From Anaerolineales bacterium (GTDB lineage Bacteria; Chloroflexota; Anaerolineae; Anaerolineales; UBA11579): a stretch of DNA of 49,673 nt. The notes below the pieces were generated by a model. It made no database searches. It saw only the letters and a program-made list of their open reading frames with translations, and was not told the DNA's origin. Positions 17,307-25,000 of the stretch are shown here, piece after piece. The translations under genes were made by a program, and so were the position numbers. The stretch is from contig JAJTXV010000008.1 in assembly GCA_021463845.1 (NCBI GenBank), positions 1-49,673 on the forward strand, given 5' to 3'. The stretch's first letter is position 1. Every line of letters begins with the position of its first letter.

Positions 17307-17313
17307 GTTTGGC

Positions 17314-17946
17314 ATGGCGACGATAACTGCGATCACTCAACAGAAGCGCAACCCCAACCGGGTCAACATTTACCTGGATGGTATATATGCATTTCCTCTG
17401 GCCAAGATCGTAGCCGCCTGGCTGAAACTGGGCCAGGAGCTCAGCCCCGAGAAGATTGCCGAGCTGCAGGCCAAAGACGGCGTTGAAGCCGCCTTGCAGC
17501 GCGCCCTCAATTTCATCAGCTACCGCCCCCGCTCGGTTGCCGAAGTGCAACGCAACCTCAAAAAGTTTGAGGTTGCGCCCGAGGTGATCGAGGCGGTGGT
17601 GCAGCGCCTGCAGGCCAACGGCCTGCTGGACGATGCCGATTTTGCCCGCCGCTGGGTCGAGGACCGCGCCGCCTTCAAGCCGCGCGGCGCCCGCGCCCTG
17701 CGGATGGAGCTGCGCCTCAAGGGCATGCCAGACTCACTTATTGACGATGCCGTGCAAGATATTGACGAGCACGCATTGGCCAGCCAGGCAGCTGAGCGCA
17801 AAGTGCGCCAGCTGCAGGGGCTGGATTGGGAAACCTTCCGCAATAAGCTTGGCGCGCACCTGGCCCGCCGCGGCTTCGGCTACGACACTGTAGCCGATGT
17901 CTGCCGCGAGGCCTGGCAGCGCGCCCACTCACAAGAAACGAGGTAA
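17314..17946 (+). CDS. recX: Regulatory protein RecX
   Basis: RecX binds and modulates RecA filaments. The 210 residues show the RecX three-helix repeats: ALNFISYRPRSVAEVQRNLKK (about 72-92), LLDDADFARRWVEDRAAFKPRGARALRMELRLKGMP, and a C-terminal FRNKLGAHLARRGFGYDTV unit. The N-terminus (MATITAITQQKRNPNRVNIYLDG) is typical of the Chloroflexota form. The start at 17314 lacks any ribosome binding site because a T-rich hairpin tail sits directly before it. It follows recA and precedes rny by ten bases, so recX and rny are probably co-transcribed. Confidence 0.9.
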   Translation: MATITAITQQKRNPNRVNIYLDGIYAFPLAKIVAAWLKLGQELSPEKIAELQAKDGVEAALQRALNFISYRPRSVAEVQRNLKKFEVAPEVIEAVVQRLQANGLLDDADFARRWVEDRAAFKPRGARALRMELRLKGMPDSLIDDAVQDIDEHALASQAAERKVRQLQGLDWETFRNKLGAHLARRGFGYDTVADVCREAWQRAHSQETR

Positions 17947-17956
17947 CACTAAAAGC

Positions 17957-19477
17957 ATGGATAACCAACTCATCATCATTGGCGTAGCGGTGGTCGCCGC
18001 CGCCCTGGGCTTCGTGGTGCGCCACCTGCAGGTGCAGAGCGCCCGGCGCCGCAATCAGGAGGAGGCCGACCGCATCGTCAGCCAGGCGCGCGAGGAGGCC
18101 AAGAGCGTCGAGCTCAAGGCCAAGAACGAAGCGCTGGAGCTGCGCCAGAACGCCGAAGCCGATATCGAGCGCAAGCGCAAGGATCTCAGCCGCGAAGATG
18201 ACCGGCTGCGCAGCCGCCGCTCTGACCTGGACAGCCGCACCGAGAAACTGGAAGAGCGCGAGCAGACCCTGAACAAGCGCCAGAGCAACCTGGACAAGCG
18301 CAACAACGAGCTTGACCAGCAGCGCGGCGAGATCGTCAAGAAGCTGGAGAGCGTATCCTCCATGACGCGTGACGAGGCCCGCAAAGTGCTAATGGACGAG
18401 GTCGAGAAGGAATCGCGCGGCGACATGGCCCGCATCATCCGCCAGATCGAGGCCGAGGCCAAGGAAGAGGGCGAGAAGCGTGCCCGCAACTTGGTGGCAA
18501 TGGCCGTGCAGCGCGTGGCCTCCGAGTATGTCTCGGAGAACACCACCTCCGTGGTCACCCTGCCCTCGGATGACATGAAGGGGCGCATCATCGGCCGCAA
18601 CGGCCGCAACATCCGCTCTTTTGAGCAGGTGGCTGGCGTAGACGTGATTGTGGACGACACGCCCGAAGCGGTCACCATCTCCAGCTTCGACCCGGTGCGG
18701 CGTGAGGTTGCCCGCCGCACCCTGCAGAAGCTGGTGCAAGACGGGCGCATTCACCCGGCCAGCATTGAAAAGATCCTCAAGAAAGAGCAGGACGAAGTAG
18801 ACAAGACCATGCAGGAAGCTGGTGAGAACGCCGTCTACGAAGCCGGCGTGCCGCACCTGCACAAAGAGATCGTCAAAATGCTGGGCCGCCTCAAGTACCG
18901 CACCTCCTACGGGCAGAACCAGCTGGCGCATGCGGTGGAGGCCGCCGGCCTGGCCGGCGTCATCGCCACCGAGCTGGGCGCCAATGTGGAGCTGGCCAAG
19001 ATGGGCGGCCTGCTGCACGATCTGGGCAAGGCCATGGACCACAACGTAGAGGGCACCCACGCTGCCATTGGCGCCGAGTTTGCCAAGCGCTACGGTGTCA
19101 ACCCGCTGGTGGTCAACGCCATCGCTGCCCACCACCATGAGGTGGAGCAGGAGAGTGTGGAAGCCGTGATCGTGGAAGCGGCCGACGCCATCTCCGGCGC
19201 CCGCCCCGGCGCCCGCCGTGAGAGCCTGGAGCAGTACATCAAGCGCATCAAGGCGCTGGAGGATCTGGCCAACTCGTACAAGGGCGTGACGCAGAGCTAC
19301 GCGCTGCAGGCCGGCCGCGAGGTGCGCATCATCGTGCGCCCTGAGGATGTGGACGACCTGGAAGCGGCCCGCATGGCGCGCGACATCGCCAAGAAGATCG
19401 AAGAGACCATGCAGTACCCTGGCCAGATCAAGGTCACCGTACTGCGTGAAACGCGCGCCAGCGAGTTTGCGAAGTAG
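17957..19477 (+). CDS. rny: Ribonuclease Y
   Basis: Membrane-anchored endoribonuclease that starts mRNA decay. The start at 17957 (MDNQLIIIGVAVVAA) gives an N-terminal membrane helix (about 4-22). It is followed by a long charged coiled coil (about 30-185, rich in EERE/KRQ), a KH RNA-binding domain (RIIGRNGRNIRSFEQ near 213-227), and an HD domain with GGLLHDLGKA near residue 354 and AIAAHHHEVE. At 506 residues it has normal length. It lies ten bases after recX and ends before a strong terminator. Confidence 0.96.
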   Translation: MDNQLIIIGVAVVAAALGFVVRHLQVQSARRRNQEEADRIVSQAREEAKSVELKAKNEALELRQNAEADIERKRKDLSREDDRLRSRRSDLDSRTEKLEEREQTLNKRQSNLDKRNNELDQQRGEIVKKLESVSSMTRDEARKVLMDEVEKESRGDMARIIRQIEAEAKEEGEKRARNLVAMAVQRVASEYVSENTTSVVTLPSDDMKGRIIGRNGRNIRSFEQVAGVDVIVDDTPEAVTISSFDPVRREVARRTLQKLVQDGRIHPASIEKILKKEQDEVDKTMQEAGENAVYEAGVPHLHKEIVKMLGRLKYRTSYGQNQLAHAVEAAGLAGVIATELGANVELAKMGGLLHDLGKAMDHNVEGTHAAIGAEFAKRYGVNPLVVNAIAAHHHEVEQESVEAVIVEAADAISGARPGARRESLEQYIKRIKALEDLANSYKGVTQSYALQAGREVRIIVRPEDVDDLEAARMARDIAKKIEETMQYPGQIKVTVLRETRASEFAK

Positions 19478-19498
19478 CAAGAAGACTGCCGCAGATGT

Positions 19499-19517
19499 GC
19501 GTGGGCGAAGCCCACGC
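19499..19517. repeat. Short palindrome in a CAGATG-type intergenic repeat
   Basis: GCGTGGGC, loop GAA, GCCCACGC form a perfect 8-bp hairpin flanked by CCGCAGAT and CGGATATACGCAGAT. The flanks resemble the motif at 9221-9240 and look like a dispersed intergenic repeat. Confidence 0.5.
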
Positions 19518-19541
19518 AGCGGATATACGCAGATAGAAACC

Positions 19542-19575
19542 AAAAAAGCGGCCTGCAATGCAGGCCGCTTTTTTT
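19542..19575 (+). terminator. Bidirectional intrinsic terminator after rny
   Basis: GCGGCCTGCA (19548-19557), one base, then TGCAGGCCGC (19559-19568), flanked by A6 on the left and T7 on the right. It can serve rny on the plus strand and the convergent membrane-protein gene on the minus strand. Confidence 0.92.
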
Positions 19576-19588
19576 GAACGAGTGGCAC

Positions 19589-20068
19589 TTACGCTTGTGT
19601 GGCCTCAGCAGCCTTGTGAGCCGTCTCGCGGTTGGCCTCGCCGAAGAACAAGCGCAGATGCTCGACCCACAGGGCCACGGTGAGGGCCAGCTTAGCGGCC
19701 TGGCCGGCCAGCTCCCAAGCCGAGGCCTCGTCCAGCCCCATCAGCAGCCCAGTTCCCAGCTCCACCACCGAGGCGGCTTGGAACATAGCCCACAGCGCCA
19801 ACCCAAAGGTTGTCGCAAACAGATAGACCACGGTCAGACCCTGCATACCTGTGCCCAGTTGGCGTAGGCGGCTGCGGTAGGCCCGCCAGTGGAAAAACCA
19901 CAGCAGCCCGGCCGAGACCGCCAGACCGAGCGCAGAAGCAAATGCCTCACCACTGGCAAAGCCAGTGCCGAGCTGCAGTTTGACCAGCGAGTTGACTGCC
20001 TCGCCGGCTGAGCCGTAAAACGTCACCAACGCCAGCCCACTAAGCAAGAATAAGTAGAACGCGACCAT
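19589..20068 (-). CDS. Small four-helix membrane protein of unknown function
   Basis: The 159-residue protein has about four hydrophobic segments (residues 3-22, 45-60, 76-100 and 118-135), a basic cytoplasmic loop (HWRAYRSRLRQLG) and a polar, charged C-terminus. It weakly resembles DUF5671-type membrane proteins seen near Chloroflexota genes, but this is not certain. A clean TATAAT promoter overlapped by palindromes lies just upstream, so it is probably regulated as a single-gene unit. No function is proposed. Confidence 0.7.
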   Translation of the reverse strand: MVAFYLFLLSGLALVTFYGSAGEAVNSLVKLQLGTGFASGEAFASALGLAVSAGLLWFFHWRAYRSRLRQLGTGMQGLTVVYLFATTFGLALWAMFQAASVVELGTGLLMGLDEASAWELAGQAAKLALTVALWVEHLRLFFGEANRETAHKAAEATQA

Positions 20069-20116
20069 GGCAACCGTCCTTTCCCTAAGGCGAAACCGGA
20101 CAAGTCTTACATGTGC

Positions 20117-20145
20117 ATTATATCACAATATTGTGAAATTTCACG
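20117..20145 (-). promoter_or_regulatory. Promoter with overlapping palindromic operator
   Basis: On the minus strand TATAAT (20122-20117) is preceded at 16 bases by GTGAAA. Between them lies the perfect 14-bp palindrome TCACAATATTGTGA (20123-20136), which overlaps a second palindrome TGAAATTTCA (20134-20143). A repressor bound there would occlude RNA polymerase. The promoter serves the membrane-protein gene that starts at 20068. Confidence 0.65.
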
Positions 20146-20324
20146 CATTTGGGGATACGAGGAGCAGTGTCTAATCTTGTCAGCGGCTTGATTTATCCCC
20201 AGATCTGCTCATCCTTCGCACAAGCTATGGCATACAGTCAGGGTCTGCTGGTGAATGCTGTGGCCGGGCAAGGGCCCACCCTGCTACCTAACCACCAGCC
20301 TACTACCCGGGAACCGCAACTTGT

Positions 20325-20390
20325 CAAAGCTACAAAAGCTACAAAAGCTACAAAAGCTACAAAAGTTACAACAGTTACAACAGCTACAAC
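20325..20390. repeat. 9-bp tandem repeat (GCTACAAAA)n
   Basis: About seven tandem units: four to five GCTACAAAA copies, then two GTTACAACA and one GCTACAAC. It lies in the 484-base gene-free stretch 20069-20552, which otherwise holds the promoter above and a hairpin at 20482-20525. An open frame through the repeat would encode (KAT)n but has no good start, so it is treated as non-coding. Confidence 0.8.
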
Positions 20391-20481
20391 GCATTCAAGC
20401 CAGTACAGGCGCCAGCTGCAGGTGGCCGCCTGCTGAGCGCCAGGGAGGCCGATAGCACTACTCACATGAACCGCGAAACCA

Positions 20482-20525
20482 AACAGGCTGCCGGGCGGCG
20501 CTGCTAACGCCGCCTGGCAGCCTGT
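20482..20525 (-). terminator. Large hairpin terminating the dinB-like gene
   Basis: AACAGGCTGCC and GCGGCG pair with CGCCGC and GGCAGCCTGTT around a short CTGCTAA loop. On the minus strand the stem is followed by TGGTTTCG. It lies 28 bases past the DinB-family stop. A second, smaller hairpin covers the stop itself (about 20540-20566). Confidence 0.65.
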
Positions 20526-20552
20526 TGCTGGCAGATCCGCAAACAGCGGCCG

Positions 20553-21050
20553 CTAGGCCGCCTGTTTGCTCATGTAGAACAAGGTGTAGTCGATATTGCC
20601 GGGCGAATGGCCGAACTCGGTCACCATCTGGGCCAGTTCGGCGCGGTGCTGCATGCTGTGGAACAACAGCTGCTTGAGCAGCAGCAGGCGCTGGCGGGTG
20701 AACTCCTCGCCGGTGGAAACTTTGTAGGTCACGCTGCCCTGCAGCTCGTCATCGCTGACGCCGCTAAGGTATTTGCGCATCTCGGCTTCCTCAGCCTGCC
20801 AGCGGGTGCGCACGGCGGCCAGGTCGGCGAAATCCTCCGGCTTGACCGGCTCATAGGGCAAGCCCATGCAGCGCACCCGGTAGGCATACTCCGCTGAAAG
20901 GGTGTGCACCAGGGTCTCTTTGACGCTCTTGATCGGGAAGCGGGTCTCTTCCACAAACTGCTCCGGGGTCAGCTTGGCAGCCTGCTCCAGGATCAAGTCG
21001 CGCCCCCAACAAGTGAAATCATACATATCCAGCAAAAGGTCTTTTAGCAT
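20553..21050 (-). CDS. DinB family protein (putative metal-dependent hydrolase)
   Basis: Four-helix-bundle protein of the DinB/YfiT superfamily, whose members bind a metal through three His and act as thiol transferases or remain uncharacterised. The 165 residues include WGRDLILEQAAKLTPEQF, then ETLVHTLSAEYAYRVR (first His) and LLFHSMQHRAELAQMV (His pair). The start at 21050 follows GAGGAG. It stands alone between two inverted-repeat structures. The substrate is unknown. Confidence 0.85.
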   Translation of the reverse strand: MLKDLLLDMYDFTCWGRDLILEQAAKLTPEQFVEETRFPIKSVKETLVHTLSAEYAYRVRCMGLPYEPVKPEDFADLAAVRTRWQAEEAEMRKYLSGVSDDELQGSVTYKVSTGEEFTRQRLLLLKQLLFHSMQHRAELAQMVTEFGHSPGNIDYTLFYMSKQAA

Positions 21051-21076
21051 GATGCTCCTCAAAAGAGAGATTGGAG

Positions 21077-21120
21077 AATAGAGATTGGAGATTGCTCAAC
21101 ACGAATCTCCAATCTCTATT
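21077..21120. terminator. 17-bp inverted repeat between two minus-strand genes
   Basis: AATAGAGATTGGAGATT (21077-21093) and its exact complement (21104-21120) enclose GCTCAACACG. A partial direct copy (AGAGATTGGAGA) lies just to the left at 21066-21077. It may terminate the metallo-hydrolase transcript whose stop is at 21133, although no T-run longer than three follows. Confidence 0.55.
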
Positions 21121-21132
21121 TCCCAGTTTCTT

Positions 21133-21771
21133 CTACTCCTGCAAAAACGGGTTGTACTCGCGCTCCTGCCCCACCGTGGTCTCCGGTCCGTGTCCGGGCA
21201 GCAGCACCACCTCGTCAGGCAGACTCAATACTTCGCGGAAGATGCTATCGATCAGGGTCTTGTGGTCGGCGCCGGGCAGGTCTGTGCGGCCAATGCTCAT
21301 TTGGAAAATGACATCGCCGCAGAACATCAGCTTCTCGCTGGGCGCATAGAACATCACGCTGCCGCGCGAGTGGCCGGGCGCAAAGCGCACCTCCAGCGCG
21401 GTCTTGCCAACATACAGGGTCTGCCCGCCAGCCAGGTCGATCGTAGGTTCCGGGCCGGGGTCAAAGCTGAGGCCGTAGTTGCGCGCCCCGCCGCCGGCGC
21501 GCCACAGTACGTAGTCCTCCGGATGCAGGGCCACCTGCGGCGGCGTGTCGCTGCCGTCAGCCACGGCGGCCGCGCCGCCGAAGTGATCCCAGTGCGCATG
21601 CGTGAGCCAGATGGCGGCGGTGCGCCAGCCGCGCGCCTTCATCTGCTCCAGAATCAGGTGTCCATCCCACGAAGGATCGATCACCACCGCATCCTGTCCA
21701 CCGTGCTCGGCCACGATGTAGCAATTGGTCTGGGCCGGACCCAGCGTCATCTTGACGATCTCAAGCGCCAT
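21133..21771 (-). CDS. MBL-fold metallo-hydrolase (glyoxalase II-like)
   Basis: Metallo-beta-lactamase fold protein of 212 residues. The metal-binding motif THAHWDHFGG (near residues 57-66) is HxHxDH in form. It is followed by APGHSRGSV, FCGDVIF and LPGHGPETT, the further His and Asp ligands of hydroxyacylglutathione-hydrolase-like enzymes. The C-terminus keeps NPFLQ, common in this subfamily. The start at 21771 lies only ten bases past a TATAAT on the minus strand (21787-21782), so the mRNA may be nearly leaderless. It is divergent from the tryptophanase-like gene. Confidence 0.87.
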   Translation of the reverse strand: MALEIVKMTLGPAQTNCYIVAEHGGQDAVVIDPSWDGHLILEQMKARGWRTAAIWLTHAHWDHFGGAAAVADGSDTPPQVALHPEDYVLWRAGGGARNYGLSFDPGPEPTIDLAGGQTLYVGKTALEVRFAPGHSRGSVMFYAPSEKLMFCGDVIFQMSIGRTDLPGADHKTLIDSIFREVLSLPDEVVLLPGHGPETTVGQEREYNPFLQE

Positions 21772-21834
21772 AGTGAGCGGGATTATACTTTGCGCAGGCG
21801 TTCTGCCTTCTGTCATAGACTCCAAGGAGATTAC

Positions 21835-23205
21835 ATGCCCAAGTACCTGCCGGAACCGTTCCGCATCAAGGTCGTCGAGCCGATCCAGCTCATCAGCCAG
21901 GCGGAACGTGAGAAAGCGCTGAAAGCTGCAGGCTACAACGTGTTCGGCCTGCGGGCTCAAGACGTGTACGTTGACTTCATGACCGATTCGGGCACTGGCG
22001 CCATGAGCCAGGCGCAATGGTCAGCCATGATGTCCGGCGATGAGTCTTATGCCGGAGCGCGCTCGTTCTACCGGCTCAAAGAAGTCATGGAAGACATCTT
22101 TGGCTTCAAGCACTTTGTGCCCACCCACCAGGGCCGGGCGGCCGAGAACATACTGACCGCGGTACTGCTCAAACCCGGCCAGCTCGTGCCTTCCAACATG
22201 CACTTCGACACCACGGAGGGCAACATTCTGGCCCGCGGCGGTGTGCCCACTAATCTCATCAAGCAAGTGGCTTACGAGCCGCAAACCGTGGTGGATTTCA
22301 AAGGCGACATGGACGTAGACACCCTCAAGGCTTGGATTCAGGAAAAGGGCGCCGAGAACATCCCCTTCGGCATGCTGACCATTACCAACAACGCCGGCGG
22401 CGGCCAGCCGGTTTCGCTGGCCAACATCCGCGCCGTTTCTGAGGTGTATCGCAGCTTTAACATTCCCTTCTTCATCGACGCCTGCCGCTACGCCGAGAAC
22501 GCATACTTCATCAAGCTGCGCGAGCCGGGCTATGCTGACAAGACCCCGCTGGAGATCGCCCGCGAGATCTTTGCGCTGGCCGACGGCGCCACGATGAGTG
22601 CTAAGAAGGACGGCATGGTAAACATCGGCGGCTTCCTGGCGATGAACGACGACAAGCTGTTCGAGCGGGTACGCGCTGAGCTGATCCTGCGCGAGGGCTT
22701 CCCCACCTACGGCGGCCTGGCCGGCCGCGATCTGGATGCGTTGGCCGTGGGCCTGCGGGATGGCCTGCAGGAAGACTACTTGGCCTACCGCCTGGCCCAG
22801 ACCGCCTATGCTGCCGACCGCATCCGTGAGGCTGGCATGCCGCTGATCGAACCGACCGGCGGGCATGCCATCTACCTGGATGCAGCCGGCCTGCTCCCGC
22901 ACCTCAGCCGTGAGCAGCTGCCGGGCCAGGCGCTGTCTGTGGCTCTGTACCAGTACGGCGGCATCCGCGCCGTGGAGATGGGCACGGTCGCCTTTGGCCA
23001 GCTGGTGGACGGCCAGTGGAAGTTTCCGCCGCTGGAGCTGGTGCGCCTCGCCATCCCGCGCCGCACCTACACCCAGAGCCACTTTGACTACGTGGCCGAG
23101 GTGATCGGCGAGATCAAGGCGGATGCCGGCAAGATCCGCGGCATGAAGATGACCTATGCGCCCGAGCTGCTGCGCCACTTCACCGCGCAGTTCGAGATGC
23201 TGTAA
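21835..23205 (+). CDS. tnaA: Tryptophanase-like beta-eliminating lyase
   Basis: PLP enzyme of fold type I that splits an aromatic amino acid to pyruvate, ammonia and indole (or phenol). The start ATG follows AAGGAG. The 456 residues contain DSGTGAMS, PTHQGRAAENI, ITNNAGGGQPVS, the PLP lysine in SAKKDG (Lys258 predicted), and EGFPTYGGLAGRD. Tryptophanase and tyrosine phenol-lyase are close relatives. Here Asp125 (FDTT) stands where tryptophanase has Asp and tyrosine phenol-lyase has Thr, and AVEMG stands where the latter has an Arg (MERG). RHFTA near the end keeps the tryptophanase His. Tryptophanase is therefore favoured. No tnaC leader or permease gene is adjacent. Confidence 0.88.
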   Translation: MPKYLPEPFRIKVVEPIQLISQAEREKALKAAGYNVFGLRAQDVYVDFMTDSGTGAMSQAQWSAMMSGDESYAGARSFYRLKEVMEDIFGFKHFVPTHQGRAAENILTAVLLKPGQLVPSNMHFDTTEGNILARGGVPTNLIKQVAYEPQTVVDFKGDMDVDTLKAWIQEKGAENIPFGMLTITNNAGGGQPVSLANIRAVSEVYRSFNIPFFIDACRYAENAYFIKLREPGYADKTPLEIAREIFALADGATMSAKKDGMVNIGGFLAMNDDKLFERVRAELILREGFPTYGGLAGRDLDALAVGLRDGLQEDYLAYRLAQTAYAADRIREAGMPLIEPTGGHAIYLDAAGLLPHLSREQLPGQALSVALYQYGGIRAVEMGTVAFGQLVDGQWKFPPLELVRLAIPRRTYTQSHFDYVAEVIGEIKADAGKIRGMKMTYAPELLRHFTAQFEML

Positions 23206-23236
23206 GAGTGCGTGTTGCTATATCGTCTCAATACCC

Positions 23237-23339
23237 AATGCGCTAAGGGATTCCTCCTTGAGCCTGCGGCCCTCGTTCGGAATGACACGCAATCTGTCAT
23301 TCCGAGGAGCCATAGGCGACGAGGAATCCTTTAGGACAA
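23237..23339. repeat. REP-like inverted repeat pair, family 1, copy D (reverse arrangement)
   Basis: The two units meet at their GTCATTCC ends: CTAAGGGATTCCTCC...CGTTCGGAATGAC, nine bases, GTCATTCCGAGGAG...GAGGAATCCTTTAGGAC. In copies A and B the GGAATCC ends face inward, so here the units are back to back. Confidence 0.8.
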
Positions 23340-23354
23340 AGAAAATCAAAGAGT

Positions 23355-24191
23355 ATGGAAAACAAGGCCTACATCGAAGAGTTGAACACCTGGCGTGCTG
23401 ACATGGGCGAGCGCTTGCGCGCCCCGTACAGTTGGCTGGCGCTCACCGGCCTATTCTGGCTCGAGCCCGGCGCCAACAGCCTGGGCAGCGCGCCCGGCAG
23501 CCGCGTGCAGCTGCCCACCCGCGCCCCAGCCTCTGCTGGTAGCCTGCACCTGGCCAACGGCCAGGTGACGCTGCGGCCAGCCCCGGGCGCGGCGCTAAGC
23601 GCCGGCGCCAACCCCAGCGCGGGCGAGCACGCGGTGAGCGGCGAGATACGGCTGCACGACGATCACAGCCAGCAGCCCACCTTCCTATTCTGGGAGGATG
23701 TGCGCATGCTGGTCCTCAAGCGCGGCGAGCGCTATGCCATCCGCGTGTGGGACCCGCAGCGGCCGGAGCGCCAAAGCGCTACCGGCCGCGTCTGGTTCCC
23801 GCCCGATCCGGACGCCCGGGTGACCGCCCGCATCGAACGCTACGACCCACCTGTGCGCGTACTGCGCGACGACATCGTCGGCATCCAGCAGGAAGCTGAA
23901 ATGTACGCCGCGCTGTATTTTGAATACAACGGTGTGCACTGCGCCCCGCAAGCCGAACTGCTCGACGATGGCAAGTACTACCTGCTTTTCAAAGACGCCA
24001 GCGCTGGCAAGGGCAGCTACGGGGCCGGGCGCTTCCTCACCAGCGAGCTGCCCACCGGCAACGAAGTGGTGCTGGATCTGAACAAGCTCTACAGCCCGCC
24101 GTGCGCCTTCACCGAATTTGCCACCTGCCCGCTGCCACAGGCCAGCAATGTGCTGCCCGTGGCGATCGAAGTGGGCGAACGCTACGAATGA
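23355..24191 (+). CDS. DUF1684 domain protein
   Basis: Uncharacterised protein family. The 278 residues show the family's fixed points: W13...LRAPYSWLALTGLFWLEPGANSLGS near the N-terminus, the central FLFWEDV...LVLKRGERYAIRVWDPQRPER region, and the conserved end with YGAGRFLTSELP, VLDLNKLYSPPCAFTEFATCPLP and EVGERYE. No signal peptide or membrane helix is seen. It is first of a tightly packed row with the LRR gene (ATGA overlap) and a uridine-kinase-like gene. Its function is not known. Confidence 0.9.
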   Translation: MENKAYIEELNTWRADMGERLRAPYSWLALTGLFWLEPGANSLGSAPGSRVQLPTRAPASAGSLHLANGQVTLRPAPGAALSAGANPSAGEHAVSGEIRLHDDHSQQPTFLFWEDVRMLVLKRGERYAIRVWDPQRPERQSATGRVWFPPDPDARVTARIERYDPPVRVLRDDIVGIQQEAEMYAALYFEYNGVHCAPQAELLDDGKYYLLFKDASAGKGSYGAGRFLTSELPTGNEVVLDLNKLYSPPCAFTEFATCPLPQASNVLPVAIEVGERYE

Positions 24192-24997
24192 GCACCGCCA
24201 TACTGCAAGCCCTACAAGGCACTATTAGCCAGCCTATTCCCAGGGTAGAGCGCAGCCAGCTGCACCAGCACAAGATCGCCTATTGCCAGGATGGTGAACA
24301 CATCATCGCCCTCTCGCTGCGCGGCTGCGGCTGGCAGCAAGTGCCGGATGAGCTATGGGAGTTGGCCGAGCTCGAAACACTCTCGCTGGGCGAAGATGGG
24401 CTGTCAGAGCTGCCCGCCGCCGTGGGCCGGCTAGGCAACCTGCGCCAGCTGTTCTTCTTCGGCACCTCAACCAGCCAGATGCCGGCCGAGCTGGGTAGCT
24501 TGAGCAAACTGGAAGTGTTGGACATCGCCCACAACACGCTCACCAGCCTGCCGGATGAGATATGCGAGCTAGACAGCCTCAGGTTCCTCTATATCAGCGA
24601 CAATTCGCTCAGCAGCTTGCCGGTAGCTTTCGGACAACTTCGCAGCCTGGCCTACCTGAGCATGACGGATAACCAATTCAGCCAGCTGCCCGAAGCGGCC
24701 TGCGAGCTACGTAACCTAACCGAGCTACGTATCTACAACAATCGCATCAGCCAGCTGCCGGAGAGCGTAAACAAGCTGGCGCACCTGCGCGAGCTGCACG
24801 CCCGCAGCAACCAGCTGGCCAGCCTGCCCGAAACAATTGGGGAGTTAGCGAAACTGTACTACCTGGACCTGCGCAACAATCAGCTAAGCCAGCTGCCGGC
24901 CAGCCTTGCGAGTTTGAAACAGCTGCGCAAGTTGGACCTGCGCTGGAACCAGCTCAGCTCCGCGCCGGTTATAGAAAATTGTCTGGTGTATCTCTAG
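24188..24997 (+). CDS. Leucine-rich repeat protein
   Basis: The 269 residues hold about nine leucine-rich repeats of ~23 residues (about residues 45-265) of the type LxxLxxLxLxxNxLxxLPxxI, for example LEVLDIAHNTLTSLPDEICELDSL. This form is common in bacterial disease-resistance-like and Roc-linked LRR proteins, but no GTPase, kinase or signal peptide is attached, so it is likely a cytoplasmic protein-binding solenoid. A short N-terminal part (1-40) has no recognised domain. It overlaps the DUF1684 gene by four bases and is three bases from the kinase gene. Confidence 0.9.
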   Translation: MSTAILQALQGTISQPIPRVERSQLHQHKIAYCQDGEHIIALSLRGCGWQQVPDELWELAELETLSLGEDGLSELPAAVGRLGNLRQLFFFGTSTSQMPAELGSLSKLEVLDIAHNTLTSLPDEICELDSLRFLYISDNSLSSLPVAFGQLRSLAYLSMTDNQFSQLPEAACELRNLTELRIYNNRISQLPESVNKLAHLRELHARSNQLASLPETIGELAKLYYLDLRNNQLSQLPASLASLKQLRKLDLRWNQLSSAPVIENCLVYL

Positions 24998-25000
24998 CCA

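Noticed and set aside
17230-17313. N-terminal extension of recX from a GTG at 17230
   Set aside because: It would translate the terminator hairpin and T-run, and the RecX family N-terminus fits the ATG at 17314.
20188-20200. TTATCCCCA resembling a DnaA box
   Set aside because: A single near-match without clustered boxes or dnaA/dnaN neighbours is not evidence of an origin.
20325-20390. Tandem repeat considered as a CRISPR array
   Set aside because: Units are 9 bp with no spacers and no cas genes nearby.
20149-20436. Open frame of 95 codons running through the GCTACAAAA repeat
   Set aside because: It starts at TTG without a usable ribosome binding site, and the (KAT)n part simply reflects the tandem DNA repeat. 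No sign of coding selection.
21835-23205. Annotation as tyrosine phenol-lyase
   Set aside because: The phenol-lyase Thr and Arg specificity residues are replaced by Asp125 and Met (AVEMG), as in tryptophanase.
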